From: Paracrocinitomix mangrovi
GTDB taxonomy: Bacteria; Bacteroidota; Bacteroidia; Flavobacteriales_D; Crocinitomicaceae
Assembly: GCF_019740355.2 (NCBI RefSeq)
Contig: NZ_CP091819.1
Location: 744,001-808,000 of the forward strand
Direction: 5' to 3'
DNA: 64,000 nucleotides
In this document: in pieces, positions 27,773 through 36,500 of the stretch
How positions within the stretch are numbered: the first letter of the stretch is position 1
How the letters are laid out: every line of letters starts with the position of its first letter
Position numbers and translations under genes: made by a program
Notes under the pieces: model-generated
Seen by the model: the letters and a program-made list of their open reading frames with translations, nothing else
Database searches by the model: none
What the model was told of the DNA's origin: nothing

Positions 27773-27908
27773 CTTAGCAATAATAATTTATACTCGAAAT
27801 GTATATATTTTTTTAATGTAATACACTATTTGATTTTTTTTTTCGAAAATTTTTAATCTGTCACTCTTGAAGTTTTATATCCTCCTAATTTTCATCTATC
27901 TTCACCGG

Positions 27909-28655
27909 GTGAAAAATTTGATTCTTACCTGCATATTTTTACTTGGAAGTTTAGCTTCTGCAATGGCTTATAACCCAGGAACACCGGTTACTCCTCCTGA
28001 CACTTTAAAATGTGACACCCTATGGTTAAAAGCAGGTGGTTATAAAATTTGTACAATCTTAGCTGATGATGGGAATGAAATAAAGTTTTCTGATTGCCCT
28101 CAAAATGCAATTGTTTCAACAATTCCTAAGTCTGCTACAAAACTTTCTCCTGCAGATAGTGCTTTGGCTGCTCAAAAGGCATCAGAGTGTGACACTATTT
28201 ATTTAAAAGGAGGTGAAATTGAAATGGGTCATGTTAAATATTTCAATAGCAGGAAAATCGTATATACCGGCTGTTGTCAAAATTGTACAACAGAGAAGTC
28301 ATTGAAGCGTAAATCGGTTGATTCAATTCATTATGCAGATGGCAGAAGATTAGCCAAAGGAGTTTATCCAACACCAGTATCAAATAATACCACCATTACT
28401 CCTAGCACTACAGATGCTCCAAAAAAACTATATTCAGAGCAAGAGAAAGTTGCCTTCACTAAAAGAAAAAAGATATTTAAAATTTTAGCGCTATCATCAG
28501 CAGGCGGAGCTTTAGTTGCTGCTTTGCTTTTAGCACTGGTTTCAACATTAAATCCATTTTTATTGGGCTTTACCTTTTTTGGTTTAATTATAGCCGTTTT
28601 GGTCTTTTCAATGCTTTTTGTAAAAAACAAAAGAAAGCTGGAAGGGAAGGAATAA
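27909..28655 (+). CDS. Exported Cys-containing protein with C-terminal membrane helices
   Basis: The start is placed at GTG 27909, which gives a clean signal peptide (KNLILTCIFLLGSLASAMA). The longer frame from TTG 27867 would put charged residues in the middle of it. The mature part has two related Cys motifs, TLKCDTLWLKAGG and SECDTIYLKGGE, each followed by a short beta unit, which suggests an internal duplication. A Thr/Pro linker leads to two membrane helices (about 200-245 of 248). It resembles no family I know. A role in the envelope is inferred. Confidence 0.65.
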   Translation: MKNLILTCIFLLGSLASAMAYNPGTPVTPPDTLKCDTLWLKAGGYKICTILADDGNEIKFSDCPQNAIVSTIPKSATKLSPADSALAAQKASECDTIYLKGGEIEMGHVKYFNSRKIVYTGCCQNCTTEKSLKRKSVDSIHYADGRRLAKGVYPTPVSNNTTITPSTTDAPKKLYSEQEKVAFTKRKKIFKILALSSAGGALVAALLLALVSTLNPFLLGFTFFGLIIAVLVFSMLFVKNKRKLEGKE

Positions 28656-28729
28656 AAGCCTTTAATCTTAATTAAAAGAAGAATCCGCGATAAATTAAAT
28701 TACCGCGGAATACCTTCCTCTTTTCCTCA

Positions 28730-29221
28730 TTAATATTTTACGTAATCAGATAAACTAAACCATTCACGTGAATAGACAATGTCTTTTATACAGTCATTTT
28801 CAATTCCCATATCGAATGTATCAAAGTTTACATCTACCGGATATTCAGGATTATCATTAACGTAACTCATTTTAATAGCCAAAGAATAATAATCTTCATC
28901 TTCCCAGGCTTTGTGAGATTTAACTACAGTTACGGTAACTTCTTTACCTACTAAATCATCTACATACAAATACAGTTTGCCATAAACCGTTTTTGCATTT
29001 TCTTGACAATCATTGTAGTCATCAAAGCTTACAAAACACATATTTGCTTCTGCAGATGAGAAAAATGTAAGACGTGTAATGAGTTGCTTAATTTTAGTGG
29101 TGGATACCTTACCTTCAAAAGTATTAAAGGCGTTGATAATTCCCGTACGAACAGATTCGTCACGGGCAGTTGTACTAATACTAAATAATAGTAATAAGAT
29201 TGAGAGAATGAGGGATTTCAT
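28730..29221 (-). CDS. Exported protein of unknown function
   Basis: The 163-residue protein has a signal peptide (1-19, ending STTAR) and a mature domain with RTGIINAFNTFEGKVSTTKIKQL and several Tyr/Asp-rich segments, plus three Cys. I do not recognise it. It is convergent with the gene ending at 28655. Between them TCCGCG (28684-28689) and CGCGGA (28704-28709) could form a weak hairpin without a T run. Confidence 0.6.
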   Translation of the reverse strand: MKSLILSILLLLFSISTTARDESVRTGIINAFNTFEGKVSTTKIKQLITRLTFFSSAEANMCFVSFDDYNDCQENAKTVYGKLYLYVDDLVGKEVTVTVVKSHKAWEDEDYYSLAIKMSYVNDNPEYPVDVNFDTFDMGIENDCIKDIVYSREWFSLSDYVKY

Positions 29222-29375
29222 ACTGTTTGGATTGAGGGGTTAGTAAATAAGTCTGTCTTGTTATGTAATAACCTAAAACTTTTAGGTTACATCTTGTATG
29301 TCCTAATAAGTTACGTAATAATTTCCTGTAAGTCAATGGTTCCATAAAAAATATTATTTTCACCTAAGCTGAATT

Positions 29376-30365
29376 ATGCATATGAAAATAGGAGTTACCG
29401 GGGCCAGCGGACATGTTGGCAACGTTGTTTGTAGAAAGTTAATTGAACAAGGACATGATGTTCGTGCCTTATACAATAAAGACAAAAGAGCATTAGAGGA
29501 TGTAGATGTTGAATTGTTTCAAGGAAATGTGCTGGATGCCGGGCGAATGAAAGAATTTGTTGATGGATGTGATGTCGTTATTAATTTAGCAGCTATCATT
29601 AGTATTTATGGAGATCCTACAGGAATTGTGTTTAAAACCAATACTGAAGGTCCACGCAATGTTTTGAACGCTTGTATTGAAAAAGGAGTTAAAAAGATTG
29701 TTCATGCCAGTAGTACACATGCCGTTTTAGAAGAACCTTTAAACGAACCTTTTGCTGAAACCAGACCCTATAAGCAGCCTAAACATTTTGCCTATGACTA
29801 CTCTAAAGCTACAGGTGAACAAATAATGCTTGATGCTTTTAAAGGAGGAAAGATTGAAGGATGTGTAGTTCGACCTAGTTGTGTTATAGGTCCGTATGAT
29901 TTTAAGCCTTCTGAAATGGGTAAAGCCATAAAAGATTTTTACAATCGTAAAATACCAATGCTACCACCTGGTGGATATAATTGTGTTGATGTACGTGATG
30001 TAGCCGACAGTATTATTAGAGCTATTGATCATGGTGAAAATGGAGAGATTTATCTGTTAGCAGGTAAATATTATTCAATAAAGGAATTAGCTAATGTAAT
30101 ACACAATGTAAGTGGTGTTAAAATTCCAAAATCTGTAACACCTTTTTGGCTTTTAAAATTTTCATTGCCCTTTGTAAAAGCTTATGGTAAAATGACCAAG
30201 GCTGCACCTTTGTTCACTATTGAAGCAATAACGGCTTTAAAATTGGGACATCCGGGAATGGATTGGAGTAAGGCAGAAAAATCACTTCAGCATAAGTACA
30301 CGCCATTAGACAAAACAATTGGTGACTATTTAGACTGGCAAAAGAAACAAGGAGTAATCAAATAA
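29376..30365 (+). CDS. NAD(P)-dependent epimerase/dehydratase-type SDR (3-beta-HSD / dihydroflavonol-reductase-like)
   Basis: This 329-residue extended SDR has a Rossmann motif GVTGASGHVGNVV at about 6-18 and the active-site pair Tyr-X3-Lys in YDYSKATGEQ near 147. Its overall shape resembles dihydroflavonol-4-reductases and 3-beta-hydroxysteroid dehydrogenases. It should oxidise or reduce a hydroxyl/keto group with NAD(P)H. An ATG at 29382 (MKIGVTGASG) is an equally good start. The next gene, 6 bases downstream, is a steroid-5-alpha-reductase-like membrane enzyme, so the pair may act in turn on a hydrophobic ring or isoprenoid substrate. Confidence 0.88.
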   Translation: MHMKIGVTGASGHVGNVVCRKLIEQGHDVRALYNKDKRALEDVDVELFQGNVLDAGRMKEFVDGCDVVINLAAIISIYGDPTGIVFKTNTEGPRNVLNACIEKGVKKIVHASSTHAVLEEPLNEPFAETRPYKQPKHFAYDYSKATGEQIMLDAFKGGKIEGCVVRPSCVIGPYDFKPSEMGKAIKDFYNRKIPMLPPGGYNCVDVRDVADSIIRAIDHGENGEIYLLAGKYYSIKELANVIHNVSGVKIPKSVTPFWLLKFSLPFVKAYGKMTKAAPLFTIEAITALKLGHPGMDWSKAEKSLQHKYTPLDKTIGDYLDWQKKQGVIK

Positions 30366-30371
30366 AAATAC

Positions 30372-31136
30372 ATGGATCAACACACATTATATATAATCTG
30401 TTACGTATGGCTAGGGATTGCTATAGCAGTTCACATTACCATGTTTTTTATTACTGCCCCTTTTGGAAGACATACAACCACAAAATGGGGTCCCAGCATT
30501 AACAACAAGGCAGGTTGGATAATTATGGAAGCTCCTTCGCTTCTTATCATGAGTTATTTCTTAATATTTGGTACCTATTCACAAGAATCATACGCATGGA
30601 TTATTTTTGCTTTTTGGATTTTTCACTACATCAACCGAACCATCACTTACCCCATAAGAATAAAAGCAACTGACAAGAAAATGCCTTTAGTTATTGCCAT
30701 AAATGCGATATTCTTCAATTTAATGAATGCAGGTTTAAATGGATACTATTTAGGCGAATTGGCAGATCCTTCATTGTACGGTGATGAATGGTTAATGAAT
30801 CCAAGAACCTGGTTTGGAATATTTCTTTTTGTTGTTGGAATGGGTATTAATTGGCGCGCAGATCACATATTAATTAACCTAAGAAAACCGGGAGAAACAG
30901 GTTACAAAATTCCAAAAGGTTTCTTATTTGATTGGGTGTCTTCACCAAATTTAATGGGAGAAGTAATAGAATGGACTGGTTTTGCAATTATGGCCTGGAA
31001 TTTACCTGCACTTACGTTTGCAGCCTGGACATTTGCTAATTTAGTTCCACGAGCTAAAAATCATCACGATTGGTACAAGCAAAGATTTCCTGAATATCCT
31101 GAAAAAAGAAAAGCTATTTTTCCTTATATTTTTTAG
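30372..31136 (+). CDS. Steroid 5-alpha-reductase-like membrane enzyme
   Basis: The 254-residue protein has about six membrane helices and the C-terminal signature of the 3-oxo-5-alpha-steroid 4-dehydrogenase family: YKIPKGFLFDWVSSPNLMGE, then NLVPRAKNHHDWYKQRFPEYP and the ending KAIFPYIF. Family members reduce a C=C bond next to a ketone using NADPH. The conserved Glu and Tyr region around GEVIEWTGF is intact. It is co-transcribed with the SDR upstream. Bacterial members are not proven to use steroids, so the true substrate is open. Confidence 0.9.
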   Translation: MDQHTLYIICYVWLGIAIAVHITMFFITAPFGRHTTTKWGPSINNKAGWIIMEAPSLLIMSYFLIFGTYSQESYAWIIFAFWIFHYINRTITYPIRIKATDKKMPLVIAINAIFFNLMNAGLNGYYLGELADPSLYGDEWLMNPRTWFGIFLFVVGMGINWRADHILINLRKPGETGYKIPKGFLFDWVSSPNLMGEVIEWTGFAIMAWNLPALTFAAWTFANLVPRAKNHHDWYKQRFPEYPEKRKAIFPYIF

Positions 31137-31170
31137 CGTTACTTTTTGATTTATAATGAATTGTTAAGAT

Positions 31171-31854
31171 ATGAAGGCAGCAAAATTACTTGCCGGCACA
31201 ATTTTATTTGCCAGCTTATTAGCTTCTTGTAAGGGTCAAGAACCAGAGGAAAAAGAAGTAATTGAAAAAAATATTACAAAGGATAGTGTGGTCAATATTG
31301 TGATTGATGAAGATACGCTCCCTCCTATCAATGAAAATATCAAAAAGCTTTTAAATAATCCTTTAGATTTGGCTGCATACAAGCAAGAATGGGGAACATC
31401 TAATAGTGGAATACCACGAACACCAAATGAAATTTATAGACCTGATACAGCCGGTTTCTTCTATAGATACATGTTGTTTTATAAACTGAATAGAGAATTA
31501 AACGAACCAAAACCTGAAACTGACTTATTCAACGACTTTCAAATTTATACTTACAAATATGGAGACGAAGTAGGTAATTTTTATGATACCAATGAAGAGT
31601 TAATTGCAATCAAATCAAAACTGGACAACACCACTTTAGGAGAGATAAACTGGTTTGGTAAAAAAGAAATTGAACTTTTGGATTTTTACGGCACTCCTCA
31701 ATATCAAACAGAGAATTGTTTTATCTACCAATTTGAGAATAAAGTAATGTCAGCTCATTTTGAAAATAACAAAGTTGATTGGTATAAGTACATAAAAATA
31801 GACCCATCAATAAAGCTTGATGAGTCTATTCCTGAATGTCTTTATGAATTTTAA
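31171..31854 (+). CDS. Lipoprotein of unknown function
   Basis: The 227-residue protein has lipobox LASC (Cys20), a charged linker (EPEEKEVIEK) and a mature domain rich in Asn, Tyr and Glu, with two Cys. No family is recognised. It lies 34 bases after the 5-alpha-reductase gene on the same strand and could be in the same transcript. The stop codon directly abuts the convergent WG-repeat gene. Confidence 0.65.
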   Translation: MKAAKLLAGTILFASLLASCKGQEPEEKEVIEKNITKDSVVNIVIDEDTLPPINENIKKLLNNPLDLAAYKQEWGTSNSGIPRTPNEIYRPDTAGFFYRYMLFYKLNRELNEPKPETDLFNDFQIYTYKYGDEVGNFYDTNEELIAIKSKLDNTTLGEINWFGKKEIELLDFYGTPQYQTENCFIYQFENKVMSAHFENNKVDWYKYIKIDPSIKLDESIPECLYEF

Positions 31855-33327
31855 TTACTTTCCTTCAAGTAATTTACCGTTATCATCTAACTGATGATAT
31901 TTTCCGTCATCTAATTTTGCCTTAAAATTCTTTGTTTTAAAGTCGTAAGATACGTCTAAGTACTTTCTTTCAGAAAGGATAGTCATTTTATTTGTAGCTC
32001 TATCCCAATATGCCAAAGCAGCTTCTCCTCTTCTCCCTACAGTAAAATAATCTTTCTCGTTCTTTGTAGTTAGATACATCAAACCTTCATAGTTATGAGG
32101 CACAAGATTCTTCCCATCTAAAGCATAAATCCCGTCTTTGCCTTTTTTCTCAGCCATGAAGAAGTCATAATTTTTGCCTTCCACAAAAATTACATCAAAT
32201 TCAAAAGGCATAATGATATCTCCGTTTTTCCCAACTACTCCGACTTTTCTGTCATCATTAGTTACAATTTTATAATCATCATACTCTCCGAAAAACAAGT
32301 TAGATTGAGTTCCAAAATTTGTCAGGCTTAATTGCTCTACTTTTCCTCCTTTGATGACAAATGCTACATCTCCTTGAGTGCCTACCCATTCATCAAACTG
32401 AACTGTTTTTGATACTTTGCCTTTTTCATCTAAAAAATGCCAATTTGCACCTTCTTTTACCACAACTCTTACTGTCAAACTATGTTGCTCAATTGAGAAT
32501 TTATCAATCATGTAAGCATTATCATACTTAAAAGGTACCTGTGTTTCATTCTTTTGATTCACAACTCCCCATTTCCCATCTCTTTGAACTGCATAATTTC
32601 TATTCAAATCTGCATATGACTTTCCATCAAAACTGAACATTGCAGGAGCGTTTTTAACAATTGATGGAGGCAAATTCATTGACTCATCCAAAGACAGAAT
32701 TCCATATTTATCACCTTTTTTAATAACATAAGCTGTTGAGCTAACATCATTATCCATGATCTCATCAAAAGACCAATTGTAGTGTGATTTCATTTTTTCG
32801 TCTAAAGCAATCCAGCCAGTATCTGTTTTACAAACGGCAAGTTCACGGTGTCTGGCATCTACAGCATTATATATGTAAGGTGATAAAGCTTTACCTGCCA
32901 TGCACACAGCAAATTTTCCTGATTCATCCTTGCATGCGATCATTCCTTTTACCTTAACAGCTTCCCAATTTTCTCCGGCAAATCTGAATTTTTCACCAAT
33001 GGATGTATAACCGAAAAAATCGTTTCCTTTTTTTGCGGCAACCCATTCGCTTTTAATAACAGTATAATTTTGTCCTGCAGATTCCTCAAAGATGTCCCTT
33101 TTTGTATTGGAATATGAATACAGTTCTGCAGCTCCCTTCATTTCTGCGATATAAAAATCTAAAGTATCCGTAGAAACCTTGGTTATCTTCACATATTCTT
33201 TAGGCAATAGTTCTTTTCCAAAATCAGTTTGTAAACCAAACATCCCTCCTTCTTCAACTATCACTGCCTTTTGACCTATTGCAACTCCGGCTAATAGTGT
33301 AAAGGCTACTAATAATGTTTTTTTCAT
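31855..33327 (-). CDS. WG-repeat exported protein
   Basis: The start is at ATG 33327 (MKKTLLVAFTLLAG), giving a signal peptide of about 19 residues. The annotated frame can be extended four codons to a TTG, which is unlikely. The mature ~470 residues carry several WG-type repeats, for example GKWGVVNQKNETQVPFKYD and VGVVGKNGDIIMPFEFD, each a short hairpin of beta strands. WG-repeat proteins are common secreted or periplasmic proteins of unclear role in Bacteroidota. The gene is monocistronic. Confidence 0.8.
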   Translation of the reverse strand: MKKTLLVAFTLLAGVAIGQKAVIVEEGGMFGLQTDFGKELLPKEYVKITKVSTDTLDFYIAEMKGAAELYSYSNTKRDIFEESAGQNYTVIKSEWVAAKKGNDFFGYTSIGEKFRFAGENWEAVKVKGMIACKDESGKFAVCMAGKALSPYIYNAVDARHRELAVCKTDTGWIALDEKMKSHYNWSFDEIMDNDVSSTAYVIKKGDKYGILSLDESMNLPPSIVKNAPAMFSFDGKSYADLNRNYAVQRDGKWGVVNQKNETQVPFKYDNAYMIDKFSIEQHSLTVRVVVKEGANWHFLDEKGKVSKTVQFDEWVGTQGDVAFVIKGGKVEQLSLTNFGTQSNLFFGEYDDYKIVTNDDRKVGVVGKNGDIIMPFEFDVIFVEGKNYDFFMAEKKGKDGIYALDGKNLVPHNYEGLMYLTTKNEKDYFTVGRRGEAALAYWDRATNKMTILSERKYLDVSYDFKTKNFKAKLDDGKYHQLDDNGKLLEGK

Positions 33328-33447
33328 GCTATAATTCAATTTCGGTGGCTAATATAAATAAAATTAGAATCGACAAATATTTTATTAGATCGACTTTTGA
33401 TGCTTAGCAAATTTGAATCCAAACTATTGAAAACCAAAAAATAAAAA

Positions 33448-33476
33448 ACCGACTTCTCATTTTCAGAAAAGTCGGT
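33448..33476 (-). terminator. Terminator after the giant surface-protein gene
   Basis: ACCGACTT and AAGTCGGT form an 8-bp stem around a 13-base loop. On the minus strand it is followed by TTTTTTATTTTTT. It lies 28 bases after the stop. Confidence 0.8.
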
Positions 33477-33504
33477 ATCTCTATTTAAAGTTAGGTTGAG
33501 GCAA

Positions 33505-36500
33505 TTATTTCAATACGGAGACATGTCCGCGGTGTTTTTCCTTCTCTTTAGAGTAATTAGTTCCAAATTCAACTTGCCAAATGTACACACCATCCTGTAC
33601 CAAACCTCCTTCACCATAAGTTCCGTCCCATCCAACTTCATGATTATATGATTCAAATAGAATCTCACCATATCTGTCAAATATTGTCAGGTGATAATTG
33701 TAAATATCAAATCCTGAAAAGAACATTGGCTTGAAAGTTTGATTGAAACTGTCTCCATCAGGTGTAAATACATTAGGAACATAAAAAATCAAAACATCTT
33801 TAACTGTAATTGGTTTAGATAAAGTATCTGCACAACCATAATCATTTGAAGCTATTAGCGTAATAGTGTATGATTCATTTCCAACTTCAGGGAAGGTATG
33901 TGTCGGATTTTCTTCAAATGATATTACAGAAAGATCTCCAAAGTCCCACTCATAGTTTGTTGCCCAAATTGAATTATTTGTAAACTCAACCTCAGGTAAT
34001 GTAATATCAGGTTGTTGTGGTGAGAAATTAAATAAAGCAAATGGTTCTGGAACTACATCTATATAATTTGTATAAGTATCCATTGAAGAACATCCTTCAG
34101 CTGTTGTAACTACCAAGGTAACATCATAAGTTCCACTTGAATAAATATTGGTTGCTGTTCCACAAGATGTTGCAGAATTACCATCTCCAAAACTCCACAT
34201 ACAAGATGTACCTGCAGGTATTGTATTATTGGTAAAATTCACTGTTAAAGGCTCACATCCAAATTGAACATCAGCTTGAAAATCTATCACAGGATTCGGA
34301 TGTATAACAACATCAACCTGGTCTGTATTAGAACAGCCAAAGGCATCAGTACCTGTTACAGTATATGTAATGGTTCCAACGTTTTGAATGAAAGGTAATC
34401 CATCTGTAACGTTATTATCCCAAACATAAACACCATTTGAACCAGCTCCTGAACCTGTAAGTATGTTATTTGCATTTTCACAAGCCTCAACATCTGTTCC
34501 TGCATCAACCGGAGGGTTTTCATTTACTGTTACTGTAAAACCTGACACATCCAACACACAAGGTGCAATTGCAGATACAGTATAAGTAAATGTATAATCA
34601 CCACCTGATAAGTTGCTCACATCAAAACCACCATTAGAGGTATTGAATTGACCTGAAGATGTTGTTTCTGCCCAAACTCCACCAGAATCAGCTCCAGATA
34701 GTAGTGAATTCAAATCAACTGTATTACCAGCAGTATTACAAATTGCGGTTGCATTATCGGCACCTGCTGTCACTTCTTGTTCAACATCAACGGTAAAATT
34801 GGCAACATCAGGCACACAAGGGTTGGTTGCTCCAACTGTATAAGTAAATGTATAAGTACCTGCCGCTACTCCAGATGCATCAAATACGCCTGATCCCGAA
34901 TTAAATTGTCCAGATGCAGATGTTTCTGCCCAAGTACCAGTTCCATTATTACCATTTAATAATGTATTCAAATCTAAAGTTGTACCGGCTGAATTACACA
35001 AACTAGCCGAATTATCAGCTCCGGCAATTGCTTCTTGTTCAACATCTACAGTAAAGTTTGCTACATCTTGCACACAAGGTGCTACGGCAGAAATTGTATA
35101 GGTGAAATTATATTGTCCTGCAGCTAAACCAACAACATTAAACATTCCGGTTCCGGTATTAAACTGTCCAGATGAAGTAGTTTCTGCCCAAGTACCTGTT
35201 TGATTATTTCCATTTAACAATGTATTTAAATCTACAGAGTTACCCGCCGAATTACACAAAGCGGTATTATTATCAGCTCCAGCATCTGCATATTGTTCAA
35301 TTGTGATATCAAAATCTGCAACATCAAGAATACAAGGCGCTATAGCTCCAATTGTATAAGTAAAACTATATACTCCTGCGGCCAAATTGGAAGCATCTAA
35401 CATTCCTGTTCCTGCAGTAAATTGTCCTGAACCTGTTGTTTCTGCCCAAGTTCCAGTTTGATTATTACCGTTTAATAGTGTATTTAAGTCTAAAGATGTA
35501 CCCGGGCTATTACATAATGAAGATATGTTATCTGATCCAGCAATAGCTTCCTGGTTAATAGTTATTGTGAATACGGCCTGATCACCAGGACAAGTACCAT
35601 TTGGTGCAACATCATATGTAAAAGTATATGTCCCTGCGGTAACACCTGAAGCGTCCAACACTGCTGTACCTGTATTAAATTGATTTGAAGGTGTACCTGA
35701 TGTTTCTGCCCAAGTACCTCCGGCATCTGCACCAGACAATAAAGTATTCAAATCTAAAGTTGTACCGGCTGAATTACATAATGTAGAAGTATTGTCAGCT
35801 CCGGCTGTAGGTAAGTCTGTTACAAGAATTGTGAAATTAGCTACATCCTGAGTACAAGGAGCAATTCCGGTTACTGTATATGTAAAGGTGTAATTGCCAG
35901 GAGTTAATCCTGAAGCATCTAAAATACCCGTACCAGCCGTAAATTGTCCTGAAGAAGTTGTTTCAGCCCAAGTTCCTGCTCCGTTATTACCATTTAATAA
36001 AGTGTTTAAGTCAAATGTTGATCCCGGAGAATTACAAATTGTTCCATTTGCATCTGCACCTGCCAAAGGCTCCTGATTGATAGTAATAGTAAATGTTGAT
36101 TGATCTCCCGGACAAGGTCCTAAAGCAGGAACATCATAAACAAATGTATACACTCCGGCAGCTGTTAAGTCAGCATTTAAGACGCCTGTTCCCGTATTGA
36201 ATTGTCCTGAAGGAGTTCCAGATGTTTCACTCCATGTCCCTCCGGCATCTGCCCCAATCAACAATGTATTTAGGTCAATTGATGAACCTGCATCATTACA
36301 TAAAGTTGCATTGTTATCATTTCCAGCCGTTGGAAGATCAGTTACAGTTACTGCAAAATCAGCTATATCATCCAAACAAGGTGCTAAACCGGTTACTGTA
36401 TAGGTAAAGTTATAAGTACCAGCAGTTAGATTTGAGGCATCAAATATTCCTGATCCTGCATTAAATTGACCTGATGATGTTGTTTCTGCCCATGTTCCCG

